The notes under the pieces: model-generated
Told to the model about the DNA's origin: nothing
Databases searched by the model: none
The model's input: the letters and a program-made list of their open reading frames with translations, nothing else
NCBI GenBank assembly: GCA_001632425.1
Contig: KV425551.1
Coordinates: 204,892 to 268,891, forward strand
Direction of reading: 5' to 3'
Source: Neolentinus lepideus HHB14362 ss-1
Lineage: Eukaryota > Basidiomycota > Agaricomycetes > Gloeophyllales > Gloeophyllaceae
DNA: 64,000 bases
Shown here: positions 12,986-23,518 of the stretch, one piece after another
How the letters are laid out: each line of letters opens with the position of its first letter
How positions within the stretch are numbered: position 1 is the first letter of the stretch
Program-made: the position numbers and the translations under genes

Positions 12986-15043
12986 ATGGCCGACCCTGTA
13001 GCCCCACCCACTCCGTAAGTACTCTCCCTTAAATCCGTCGTATCGGGGCTCCTTTCACTCCCGCCTTTTGTATGTCCGCATTACACGCTAACTCGTTTGA
13101 CACAGTCCTCCGGAGGACACCGAAGCCAAGGGACCGTCGAAAAGCGAGCTGAAGAAGCGTGCAAAGGAGGCAGAAAAAGCCAAGAAAGCAGCAGAGAAGG
13201 CAGCAAAACAGGCAGAGCTTCAGGCTCAGCAGGCAGCCGCGGAAGATGTGAGCGTCTACGTCTTTTGTACCGAGTCACGGGGACTCAATGTCCTTTGCAT
13301 GTCGCAGGACTTTGCCAAAGACTTCTACGGCAAGCTCCCCCTCAACCAGTCTGCTTCCCGCCCGCGCCGTCAGCGGACGCAAATCAAAGACCTATCAGAG
13401 TCCCTAGACGGCCATACTGTCCTCATGCGATGCCGTATTCAGACGTCGCGCGCCCAGGGCAACAAGATGGTTTTCCTGAACCTGAGGCAGCGGGCTGACT
13501 CGGTGCAGGCGCTGATGGTCGTCGACAAGGAGAACATCAGCAAGCAGATGGTCAAGTGGGCTGCTGGCGTCGCCACGGAGAGTATCGTGCTTGTAGAGGG
13601 TGTCGTGAAGAAGGCGCCCGAGCCTATCAAGAGTGCAACGATAGGGGATGTGGAGCTCCACCTCACGAAAGTGAGGAACTCGTCTCCTTGCGTGTTCCTG
13701 ACAAGTTATAATATGCTGCATACAGATGCACTTAGAATCCGGTATCGAGGGGCGACTACCCTTCTCACTCGAGGATGCGTCAAGAGCCGATGATGAGGTC
13801 GAGACTGCAGAGACTCAACTCAACCGCGTCTTACTTGAGACGCGGCTTAATAACCGTGTGGTTGATCTGCGGGTAAGCCTTAGCTCTCGAATCTGCGTTT
13901 CTAGCACGCCGATGCTTATATACTACATTATCACAGACGCAAACAAATCAAGCCGTCTTCACGTTGCAGCACGGTATTGGAGCTCTTTTCCGCGAGTTTC
14001 TAGAAGGAAACGGATTCACAGAAATCCACACCCCGAAATTGCAAGGTGCCGCGACTGAATCGGGTGCATCTGTATTCAAGGTGAACTACTTCAAGGGTAA
14101 GCCACTGGTCCTACTATGTCGGCCTGTCCTCATCCACATCGACCACAGGGAGCGCCTACCTCGCCCAATCCCCACAGCTCGCCAAACAAATGGCCATCGC
14201 CGCCGACTTTGAGCGTGTCTACGAAATCGGGCCCGTCTTCCGCGCGGAGGACTCGAACACGCACCGGCACATGACCGAGTTCGTTGGGCTCGATCTCGAG
14301 ATGGCGATCGAGGAGCACTACCACGAGGTCATGGAGCTGCTCGACAGCCTTTTCCTGTCGATCTTCCGCGGCCTCAGGCAGAAGTATTCGAAAGAAATTG
14401 AGGTGGTGAGGAAGCAGTTCCCTGCGGATGAGTTTAAGTGGAGGGAAGGCCCGGAGGGAACGTTGAAGTTGACGTTCAAGGAGGCGACTGATTTGTTGGT
14501 GAAGGATGGGGTGCCGAGGGAGGTCTTGGACGACATCAAGTAAGCGGTGCTTGTATTTTTTGGCCAGTACAGAACTGATGCTTCCTATAGCACCGAAAAT
14601 GAAAAGAGACTCGGCCGTATCGTCAAGGCTAAATACGACACCGACTACTTCATCATCGACAAGTTTCCCATGGAGCTTCGTCCGTTCTACACCATGCCCG
14701 ACCCTAACGATCCTGTAAGTATATGCCACTTCTCTCACGTGGCGGGTGGTTGACTGCCTTTTCATAGACGCTGTCGAACTCGTACGACTTCTTCATGCGA
14801 GGCGAAGAAATCCTCTCGGGTGCCCAGCGTGTCCACGACCCCAGCCTCCTCATCGAGCAGATGAAGAAGAAGGGCATCGAACCCGAGTCCATGAAGTACT
14901 ACGTCGATGCGTTCAGGATGGGCTGCCCGCCACACGGTGGAGGCGGTATTGGTCTAGAGCGTGTGCTGATGTTGTTCTTGAAGCTGAACAACATCAGGAG
15001 AGCGTCAATGTTCCCTAGGGACCCGAAGAGGTTGGAGCCGTGA
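12986..15043 (+). CDS. DPS1: Aspartyl-tRNA synthetase, cytoplasmic
   Basis: Class II synthetase charging tRNA-Asp in the cytosol. Eight exons (12986-13014, 13106-13247, 13308-13670, 13726-13872, 13937-14096, 14149-14539, 14591-14714, 14768-15043) give 543 residues. Residues 10-57 form a Lys/Ala-rich helical extension typical of eukaryotic enzymes, then the OB-fold anticodon domain ([20 protein letters not shown]). Class II motif 2 is [15 protein letters not shown] at about 311-325, and motif 3 is [14 protein letters not shown] near the C-terminus. The end [10 protein letters not shown] is the standard terminus. Identity is certain. Confidence 0.96.
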
Positions 15044-15105
15044 GGGGTGCACAGACGTAACGTGTGTGTATTCATTGTCGTGGCGAGGATGTATAAAGAA
15101 ATACA

Positions 15106-15819
15106 ATGTATTACTGTTGCAATGTGAACCGACAGTACATTGTAAACCGCAGCAGAGCATCGGACGTCAGCCATCAAGCAGGTTTTTATTCCGTGCAGTC
15201 TATAGAATTCGAGCCTTCACCCGACTCATCTCCCTGCCCAAGCATGTACCTCCATCCTCGGACGAACGGCAGCGCCCTCTGCCCTCCCGCATGCGGCCCC
15301 GGACTCGTCGTCTCCGATCGCACACCAGGAGAAACCCAGGACGAGACTGGCCAACAACAGATACAAGACCCACCTCCGGACCAGTTCCAGCACGCGGCAG
15401 CTGGACAGCAGTTCGGAAAGCGCACCTATGCGGGTATCGCGATCCTCGCCATCGTCGTCGTCTTGGGGTTGGTCATCTACGGGGTGTTCGGCAAGTGGCC
15501 TAGGGCGACGCTTAAGAAATGGAAAAAGGAGCGCCAAGCGAGAAAGCATCCTCCGCGACGGATGAAGAGCCGGGGCGTGCAGACGGTTGGGGATGAGCCA
15601 GAAGTCAAGGAGGAGAAAGTCCGAGGCGATGCCGACGTCGAACAGCCCGAGACGGCGTCAGAACAAGAGTGGTGGACGAAGAGTCCGGTATCGGCGACCA
15701 CGGAAAAAAGCCCCAGGCTATCGCTCGCGCTGGACAGCCCTTCACTTCCTCTGTGGACGGAGAAAAGGGGATCTGCAATACTTGAAGCAGAGGTACATAC
15801 GCAGAACTTTTGCAAATAA
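15106..15819 (+). CDS. Hypothetical single-pass membrane protein
   Basis: One open frame, 237 residues from the first ATG. A later ATG at 15244 (MYLHPRTNGS) is more likely the true start, because the first lies only 63 bases after the synthetase stop, which leaves little room for a promoter. Seen in the protein: a Pro/Gln-rich N-terminal part, one strong transmembrane helix (AGIAILAIVVVLGLVIYGVF), a basic stretch right after it (KKWKKERQARKH), and an acidic, Ser-rich tail. This fits a type III or tail-exposed membrane protein with cytosolic C-terminus. No family recognised. Confidence 0.55.
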   Translation: MYYCCNVNRQYIVNRSRASDVSHQAGFYSVQSIEFEPSPDSSPCPSMYLHPRTNGSALCPPACGPGLVVSDRTPGETQDETGQQQIQDPPPDQFQHAAAGQQFGKRTYAGIAILAIVVVLGLVIYGVFGKWPRATLKKWKKERQARKHPPRRMKSRGVQTVGDEPEVKEEKVRGDADVEQPETASEQEWWTKSPVSATTEKSPRLSLALDSPSLPLWTEKRGSAILEAEVHTQNFCK

Positions 15820-16199
15820 TTAAAGACATCTGACGGCGCTCCTGCATAACAAGTCGACCGAAGCATTCGGTGACGGTAGCGCAATCGAGCAAGAAAGTAT
15901 CCACTCGTCAGTCAAGTCGAGAGACTAGGACAGATCGTGGCTGCCATCGGAAATATTCATCAAAATTCTTTTCTCATCGGCGGATGCCGGTCTTTCGTCT
16001 TTCACTCTTGTGGACTCTTCCTATGACAGTTGCTTGTCTACTAAGTCGTATTTAGGAGGCGCCGTATCAAGCCTAGACTCTTCCATGTTTTTCTGGACTC
16101 TCCGGCCAGCGTGTATACGGATTTTATCTCGAATCACTGGAATTCTTTGGAACTCATTGTATCCACAAGCGCATGATAACTCTGAGTCGACAAATGCGC

Positions 16200-16273
16200 T
16201 CTAGAAATTTCTACGTGTCCGAGACCAGCTGTTCAATGAACGAAGCGCTCTGGCATTCTTGTCTAGAATCTTC
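16200..16273 (+). promoter_or_regulatory. Two heat-shock elements
   Basis: TCTAGAAATTTC at 16200-16211 and TCTAGAATCTTC at 16262-16273 share the pattern TCT-N-GAA-NN-TTC, alternating inverted GAA units bound by heat-shock factor trimers. They lie about 60 bases apart and 20-95 bases upstream of the TATA box of the Hsp20 gene. Confidence 0.7.
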
Positions 16274-16294
16274 GACGCTGCGATGTCCTCAAGG

Positions 16295-16302
16295 TATAAA
16301 AG
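16295..16302 (+). promoter_or_regulatory. TATA box of Hsp20 gene
   Basis: TATAAAAG, a full consensus TATA box, about 100 bases before the start codon and just downstream of the heat-shock elements. Full TATA boxes are uncommon among the other genes here, which fits a strongly inducible promoter. Confidence 0.75.
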
Positions 16303-16401
16303 ACCCCTCTGCAGTCTCCTCGCTCCTCAGAATAGCAAAGCACGAAACAGTAATCCCAGCTCTTAAAGCACCTTTAATATTTCTCCTATCTTCTCTTCAC
16401 A

Positions 16402-16989
16402 ATGTCTCTTTCTCGTATCTACGAGCCCTTCCTCTCCTTCTCCGACTTTGACCGCCTCTTCGATGAGGCCTTTGCGGTTCGCTCCAGTGACAACGACAAC
16501 AACCAGGTCAGCCGCAACGGCAGCGCTCGTGGGTCCATGCGACCAAGGTACGTAAATTATGTAGGCTCACTCGTACTGCGGACTAGAATCAAACTGCATT
16601 GCTTATAGGATGGACCTGCACGAGGACGAGAAGGCGAACGTTGTGACGGCAACATTCGAGCTGCCCGGCCTCCGCAAGGAGGATGTGCAGATCGACGTCC
16701 GCAACAACCTGTTGTCCGTCTCGGGCGAGAGCAAGATCTCGTCCGATAGGGATGAGAACGGGTACGCTGTCAGGGAAAGGAGGTATGGCAAGTTCTCCAG
16801 GACAATCCCACTTCCTCGAGGTGTGAAGGTTAGCAATTACTGACACCTTCCTAACGCGTCGAGCTTAGTACTGACCATTTTCTCTTCTAGCCCGAGGACA
16901 TCAAGGCGTCGATGGACAACGGCATCTTGTCTGTCTCCTTCCCGAAGACAACACCAGAGATGGTACCCAAGAAGATCACAATTTCATGA
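16402..16989 (+). CDS. Small heat-shock protein, Hsp20 family
   Basis: ATP-independent chaperone that binds unfolding proteins. Exons 16402-16547, 16609-16828 and 16891-16989 give 154 residues, the standard length. After a short N-terminal arm (SRIYEPFLSFSDFDRLFDEA) comes the alpha-crystallin domain: VVTATFELPGLRKEDVQIDV, LLSVSGE, RRYGKFSRTIPLP, DIKASMDNGILSVSFPK, ending PKKITIS. The heat-shock elements upstream predict heat induction. Confidence 0.95.
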
Positions 16990-17531
16990 CGGAGTTTAGG
17001 TTGGGTTGTTTTCAAGGGATTGATTGACTGCGTTATGTTTTTATATTTTTTGACGCTCGTGCGCTCTGGCTGGCATTCGTACATTGTATCAATAATCCAT
17101 CGCCTAACACTTAATGAATTGGGTTTCATCTCATGATATGATCGATCGAATGTTTAGCAATCCATAATGCATTTTGCCTCCTGAAATGAGGCACAACAGT
17201 CTACTGATGCTCCATAGACATTTTTATGCGTCAACCGTACAGTAACGTCCACGAAATCATAAGTCCCCGTGGAACATTTATCGTTCCTGAAAAACACGCA
17301 AAATGTTTGAAATACAGATAAAGTGATGGCAGTGTGGCGTGAATGTGATTACTGAGGTAGATGATAAGTAATCCGACGACAGTCGGAATGTGCAAATGTA
17401 TACAGCTTCTGAGATCAAATTATATCCTGACTGTAGAAAAGTGGCATCAGGGCCAGTATCAGATACGATAACGAGATGTCACGAACCACACTCTAAACCC
17501 GGGCCAAACACAAATACACGACGTAACGTCA
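16990..17531. other. Intergenic, convergent
   Basis: About 540 AT-rich bases between convergent gene ends; no supported gene or RNA. Confidence 0.5.
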
Positions 17532-19499
17532 TTACCGTCCGTCTCTCTCTCGTCTTCTCCTGTGTCTTTCCGGGCGTGAGCTACTAGCCTGACTGAACGC
17601 ACTGGAGGGGATAGTCCCCCGCTCCAAGGCAGCAGCTATAACTTCAGCTGGGAGGTCGATCTGCACACCCTCGGAGTACGCGAATGGGTCCAATGGCGAA
17701 TAGCTTGGTGGCTCGCGCCTCAGGGCAGACGTGCCATCAAGTAATGTACTCGAAGGCGACAACGACGGTCCGGCCTGAGTAGAAGAGTTGAGCGCCTGCA
17801 AATGTATGTCGCGTGGATTAGGCGTAGGTGGGTTGGGACTGACGGGAGACTCGGGGGGAGGATGGATACGAACCGAAAGTTCAGACTCTGATCCCACCGA
17901 ACCTGTGCTGTAAGTCAAGTGTCAACGCCGGAAGAAATCATGATTCATACCTGTACGCTCCGGGGTGGCTGATCTAGAAGTTGCGCGGGAGGATGAATGT
18001 GAAGCCCACTCCCCCTCGGTGTCCTCCGGATCAGCATCCTCATGGGGAGGGGATGACGGCAAATTAGTGTTTGGTGGGTTATGGAAGGGCATGTCCGTAG
18101 GTGAGATATATCTCCGAGAAGTAGAGGGACCGGCACCCGTAGTCTCTGTGGGCTCTTCCTCTATAGGTGTGATCGGCGGAGGAGGCGTAAGAGGAGGTGG
18201 AGGAGGCGTCGTTGGAGGACTGTTGGGCGGGTGGTTGGCTTCGCGCTTTGGGCGCCGACTCCGGTGGCCACGCCGCGATGAGGACAGTGATCCGATCGCA
18301 GGCGTGCTGCGTGGGGAGATGGCTTCCACGCCTCCAGGAATCATCTCTCCGCCGGCCTGGAGTAAGATACTCCCACGTTCGCTACCATAGGCAGGAGGAG
18401 GAGCAAGAGTGCCGACACTCGGCGCGAGGCCCCATTTCTTGACATTAGCCTCGATAAAGACGAAACCAGCCTGACCGAGGTTGACGTGGAGAGTACATGC
18501 ACCGTCGGCACCAACGGTAGGAAAGACGTTCCAGCGCGTTAAACCGACGAATGCATCCTCCATCTTGCGGCCATTTCTGGTGAAGAAAACTGTGCCAGTC
18601 CGCGGTCGATATCCTACGCCAAGGACATCACCTTCTTTGAAGGACGGGCCAAATGAGGTAGCAGTGAATGGCCAATTATAAGACTTGTCCCCGTTTGAAT
18701 GATATGCTACTGAATAGCGGCTAAGCCCGGGAAGACGGAAATATGGGTAAGGTTTGGTGGTTAACCCGACAGCGACGTTAGTCTCCGGTGGCAAATCGAA
18801 TAACTTGACCTCCCAGTAATACACTTCGTTCAACTTGGGAAGGGGAAGATTGGACTGGACACATGCAGGGCTGGGAGGATCAGGAAGGAAGGTGATTTCG
18901 GTCCGGCCTTGTACTATAACAGAAGAGAGCGACTCGAAATCAGGCTCGAATGACCAAGCGGAAACACCCTTCTCTTGGATCGATAGGAACTGCGATAAGG
19001 TGATGTCGGTGGGCAAGGAGTTTGGGGGATACTGGAGCTGAAACTCTGAAGAAAGAGATGAGCGCTCGGACAAATGAGGAGCGGGAACACTTGAGAACGC
19101 ACCCTTTGCTCGGAGATATGATCTGCGCTCTACCTCGTTCACACTCTCGAGCCAGCGAGACTCCATCACGTCAAATCCACCCTCACCCTCAATGAGCTCT
19201 TCTCGGCTCATGTCAACCGGTCCATCGCTATCCCTAAGCAGGATACCGCGTCGCCTGCGAAGTAGGATAATGCATACCAGAAAGACGAGTAGCAGGAAAA
19301 GGAAGGTTGATAGGACTATGAGCAGCGGTAGCAGAACAAGGAGGGCTTGATTGGGCTCGTCGCGTTGGTCGCGCGCAATGCTAGCGCGAGTGTCGTCCGC
19401 CAGGGCAAGCATGTCCTGAAGCTTGTCGGAGCCAGACATATCGATAGAGTCGACCCAATCCCAGCCCTCAGCAACAGCGTCGGCTAGCACTGAAGCCAT
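17532..19499 (-). CDS. SSH4: SPRY-domain membrane adaptor, Ssh4/Ear1 type
   Basis: In yeast, Ssh4 and Ear1 recruit the ubiquitin ligase Rsp5 to membrane cargo for multivesicular-body sorting. Two exons (17951-19499, 17532-17902) give 639 residues. A long hydrophobic helix lies near residues 50-80 (ALLVLLPLLIVLSTFLFLLL). The SPRY domain follows (YYWEVKLFDLPPETNVAVGL, YNWPFTATSFGPSFKEGDVLGVGYR, GTVFFTRNGRKME). Two PY motifs, PPAY after the SPRY domain and PPSY near the C-terminus, are candidate Rsp5 WW-binding sites. The middle is a Pro/Ser-rich linker. The adaptor role is inferred from this architecture. Confidence 0.85.
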
Positions 19500-19766
19500 T
19501 CTCGACGAGGAGAAGGATGGAAGAGATGTTACAGTCGTAAAGACGGTCGTCAGAGCAAACGATGGACAAACGCAGTGTTGATGTCTGGCGCTGGGGTGGA
19601 CATCGAGTCCCAGGGACGTCAGCCGGCCGGAATGCCCGGGAGCGACAAGACATGGCCGGCCGGGCCGAAGAATACTTGGAATGGAGGGAAATATATAAGC
19701 GAGCATAAACAGGGTACAACATTACCCCGCACGCTGCACAGCCATCGTAGTCTGCTCCCTCTGGTG
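19500..19766. promoter_or_regulatory. Divergent intergenic region
   Basis: The 267 bases between the start codons of the SPRY adaptor and the AMPK gamma gene hold both promoters. A CCGGCCGG palindromic cluster lies near 19620-19665; TATATAAG near 19691 lies about 75 bases before the AMPK gamma start and may be its TATA box. Confidence 0.45.
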
Positions 19767-21340
19767 ATGAGTACGACGCTCTCTCCAACATCTCCCAAGG
19801 TCAGGCGTAAACCCTCCCAGCGTCGCGGCCGGGCGCCTTCGCATCTCCCCCCTCGTCAGGTTCAGGAACTTCACGATAATGCCCTCAACGCTATCCGGGC
19901 ATATTTGAAGGGTCGGCAGGCGTACGATGCCTTCCCTGTGAGCTTCAGGCTGATTGTTCTGGACTCCAAATTGGAGGTGCGGAAAGCGCTGCAATGTCTA
20001 CTGCTGAATGGTAAGTAGCACAACTCAAATTCGTATCGAATGGAATAAACGCTAATCGCTGACTGGGCTCTGTGATATTAATTAAGGTGTCGTGTCAGCA
20101 CCGTTATGGAACAGCGAAACCGCAACTTTTGCTGGCATGCTGACAGTTCAAGATATCATACATCTGATCCAGTATTATTACCATACATCATCATATGACA
20201 ATGCTGCAACCGATGTCGAGACTTTCCGACTGGAGTCTCTCCGAGGTGAGCGGTAATCAGCTAGTTATTGTTAGATCGTGCGACTGACCTGGTACCTGTG
20301 CAGATATTGAACGAAGCCTTGGAGTAGCTCCTCCTCCTCTCCTTCGTGACCATCCTTCAAGCTCGCTGTATGACGCTGCAAAGCTCTTAATCCAAACCCA
20401 TGCACGGCGTCTACCCCTATTGGATAACGACTCCGAAACGGGGCATGAAGTTATTGTGTCCGTCTTGACTCAGTATCGCCTCCTGAAATTTATAGCCATC
20501 AATGTCAGTTGTTTTGTTCCTTGTACGCAAATATCTGGTAACCATTCTGCTCAGTGTCCTAATGAAATATCAAAACTGCAAATGCCCTTGAGGAGGTTGG
20601 GCATTGGCACATATGTCTACGCCTCCCCTTCATCTCCCGAAACTTTGGACGGGCATACCCCATTTCACCCCATCGCAACAGCGACGCTGTCGACACCGGT
20701 CTTCGATGTTGTGCATATGTTCTCCGAGCGCGGTATATCCGCAGTTCCCATAATTGACGAGGATGGTATCGTCGTCAATTTGTATGAGACTGTTGACGTT
20801 ATAGTATGTGTTGTTTTCAGTCACTCCATTTATTACTAATGTAATAGTAGACCCTTGTCCGCCTCGGAGTATATCAATCACTAGATCTTACGATAAAGGA
20901 AGCACTGCATCAGCGCTCACCTGACTTCCCTGGCGTTGTGATATGTACAGCCCACGACTCTCTAGGCACTCTTCTCCAGCTCATCAAAAAGCGCAGGGTC
21001 CACCGACTAGTGGTCGTCGAGGGCGAAGTAAGTGGCAGAACTCTCACAATTCCGTACAATCACATTGACTCTCGGTGGTCTACAGGAGGAAGAGAAGAAA
21101 GGGGGCCGGAAAGGTCGGCTACTCGGTATCATCACGCTGAGCGACGTCTTGCGGTACGTTATTGGTGATGTCGGGATTGGGGAAGGTCTCGAGCCTCAGT
21201 CGGATACCGCGGAACATTCCCAGCCACCATCTGAGCTGCCGGAACAGACACCGACCGTCACACCAACTGAGGAAAAGGCACAGCTGTCAGATCCTCCAGT
21301 GTCAGAGGAGGCACGGCCAGAGACAGAGCCGTTATCTTGA
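19767..21340 (+). CDS. SNF4: AMPK gamma subunit (CBS-domain protein)
   Basis: Nucleotide-sensing subunit of the Snf1/AMP-activated kinase. Six exons (19767-20010, 20087-20245, 20304-20503, 20555-20803, 20851-21027, 21086-21340) give 427 residues with four CBS repeats: VRKALQCLLLNGVVSAPLW with TVQDIIHLIQYYY, then SLYDAAKLLIQ with RLPLLD, then PVFDVVHMFSERGISAVPI, then LGTLLQLIKKRRVHRLVVVE with GIITLSDVLRYVI. A basic N-terminal tail and an acidic Pro/Glu-rich C-terminal tail frame the core. Exon 5 uses the second of two adjacent TAG acceptors; the first would create a stop. Confidence 0.93.
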
Positions 21341-21842
21341 CCGTTGCTGGTGTAAGTCTGATTGGATTGGTAGATTGTCCACCTGTGCTGCTGATACTTT
21401 GTACGAATATATTATTGTGATGATGCATTCAGTCTAGTGTCCATCTTGCTTTCCCAATGCTACTATGTAGGCTAGATTGATATCAGGTGTCCTGTTGTGG
21501 GATCCGTGCTGTCTAGATTTGTTTTGCGAATGTAGTGTGCTGTGATAGTTACGTTGTTTCGACTCCGTATATCTGATGAGCTTAATGAACCCGACGCGTC
21601 TGGGCAACGTTCTCCTTATACTAGATCCGGGTGCTATAACCTGATGGACGTGTTTTAGGTAGTTGCCGAGCTATCCTTATTCTACTTTCGCTGTTCTTGG
21701 CTGTTCAATCAGCTTTTAACTCCCATGGCCAAAACTCGGGCGCCCTGAAGGACTACCGAGCTACGTTTGTCTGCTATTCTCACTGCAGCGCGTTGGCGTT
21801 CGCAATTCGCTGAGCTGACTGTGGGCGAAGTCGCAAAGAGCG
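21341..21842. other. Intergenic
   Basis: About 500 bases between two tandem genes; no supported gene or RNA. It should contain the SNF4 3' UTR and the next promoter. Confidence 0.5.
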
Positions 21843-22606
21843 ATGTCCGATCTCCTCTTCCCGTCGCATACTGTGACGACCTCTCGAGTCGTGAATCTAT
21901 CCTTGGATGTAGCTCTCAGGACAATCCAGGACTTTCCAGAGATGATCAGACTTGACGCACGCGTTGTGGGATTCGAGGCGAGCACTACGAACCCCAATCT
22001 TTACCTGGTGAAGGTCAAGAAGGACTGTCTGGGTTTCTCCTTCAACACTTCCCATACAATCAAGTTCGTGATGGTTGTCAATGGACTTGACGTGGCGTGG
22101 GGTACTGGATTTGGGACCACTTTCGCTACGAGTTGGCGGGCCAAGTGGACGGAGGGTAAGACGGAGATCACGGAGACAAACACGGTGAAGGTACAGTCTT
22201 AGTCCTAAACATTCGAACAGCAGAATGCTGAACGAGTTTAAGGCCTTTTTCCTCCGCCTGCCCTTCGTTACGAGTGACCTACGCAAGTCGCACGACCACT
22301 TTCTGGATGCACTGGCTGCGAGGCTAGAAGGGTAAGATCACAGTCCTGCTAGTCGGTGCCTCTACTTTCCTCTCATTCGTGACAATGTTACTGACTCTTA
22401 CCAGATCCATAGATGACAAACAGTATAATTTGGGGATCATTACATTACTATCTGCATTCCTATCGCTGTTGGGATTAACATACGCTGGCCGGATTCGCAC
22501 ACTAGACTCAATGATATTACTCACTGCTCTGAGTATCGCGTGTAGTGTCTACCTATCGTTCGGCAAGCCTCAGGACCCGTATGGTGTACTTTCCATCATG
22601 CTTTGA
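21843..22606 (+). CDS. START-like (DUF7053-type) protein with membrane tail
   Basis: Exons 21843-22190, 22243-22331 and 22405-22606 give 212 residues. The first 145 look like a fungal START/SRPBCC-type fold: RVVNLSLDVALRTIQDFP, YLVKVKKDCLGFSFNTSHT, VMVVNGLDVAWGTGFGTTF, TEITETNTVK, then KSHDHFLDALAARLEG. The first intron ends TTTAAG, which keeps this characteristic last helix in frame. After it come two hydrophobic helices (LGIITLLSAFLSLLGLTYAG and SMILLTALSIACSVYLSF). The lipid-binding fold is inferred from pattern; the membrane tail could anchor it at a contact site. Family assignment is moderate. Confidence 0.6.
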
Positions 22607-22611
22607 ACAAA

Positions 22612-23372
22612 TTGCCAGGGAAAGATCCGGAGGTCGAACCAAAGACAGAATGGTTGAACATAGGGTTTTGGCGGGTGAGCGCACACTATTGTGAAGTAAT
22701 CATCACGAACTCACTTATATTCCAGGATACAGACGCCTTCCCTGAAGCCTGTGGAGGTGTCGGTGAAGTCTGCAGAACACGGTTCTGAAATAAGCACTTC
22801 CAGCTCTGGCTCGGAAGTTGATTGAAGTTACCGGATATCAAGACAGGGATAACGTCTAGGTAATGTGTCTTAACATAGAGTGGTGCGGGTCCTGATAGTC
22901 CTTGTGGATGTTGGGCATCGAAGCAGGGAGTCACTTATCCTCCAACTGTCGCATCCATCGGTTCCCCGACCACCAAGATCCTGGCGCTGGATGGGGCGTA
23001 CCATTTCTGTACTCGCTCGGATCCCCCCGAGGCAGAGTTATGTTTGCTTTGCTTCATGTGGTCGTATCGCGCTTGCAGATATCTGCTTCACGTCCCTTGA
23101 TCATTGGCTGACCAGGACTTCCATCACACTGTTCAGCCGAAAGAGAATGTTGTCACGATGAGAGAATATGTGCGCGACATGAAGAGATTGGGGTACAAGG
23201 ATATCAGAATGGAGGATAACACGGAGAACGTCTTTCCGGGATTTCAGAAATTCTTTCGGGCGAACGGGGGACTCTGGTAACTTTTTGGATATACCATCGG
23301 CGTGTTGGCAAATTACAGTGCCCGATTTGTGATAGTAAGCAGACAAAGAGAAGGATTCGATACAGCTATCTA
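22612..23372 (+). pseudogene. SAM-dependent methyltransferase pseudogene
   Basis: Pieces of a class I methyltransferase in the right order but not in one frame: EPKTEWLNIGFWR, DTDAFPEACGG, KLIEVTGYQDRDNV, VDVGHRSRESLILQLSHPSV (decayed SAM loop), LALDGAYHFCTRSD, GRIALADICF, MREYVRDMKRLGYKDIRMED and ARFVIVSRQR. Roughly 50-60 residues between the SAM loop and the ALDGAYHF strand are missing. At least one frame shift separates the middle pieces, and an in-frame TAA (23278-23280) follows NGGLW although recognisable sequence continues. It begins just after the stop of the preceding gene. Confidence 0.75.
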
Positions 23373-23518
23373 GTCTGAGCTTGCCTTATACGTGTACTCG
23401 TACGATCTTACCTCAGAACTTGAAACATGACTCGAGCGACGCGAATGCATCTGCTATTCTGCACTGCGACATCACGGGAGCCTGTGGGAGAACGCCCTTA
23501 CAACTTTAGGCTCTAGCC

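Larger units (their letters stand above)
15820..16401. other. Hsp20 5' region
   Basis: The 580 bases before the small heat-shock gene contain no gene. They hold two heat-shock elements and a TATA box, given separately, and further GAA/TTC repeats around 16137-16155. Confidence 0.6.

Noticed and set aside
22225..22606. Separate small two-helix membrane gene starting at ATG 22225
   Set aside because: An intron at 22191-22242 joins it in frame to the upstream START-like exon and restores the expected KSHDHFLDALAARLEG end, so one gene explains both.
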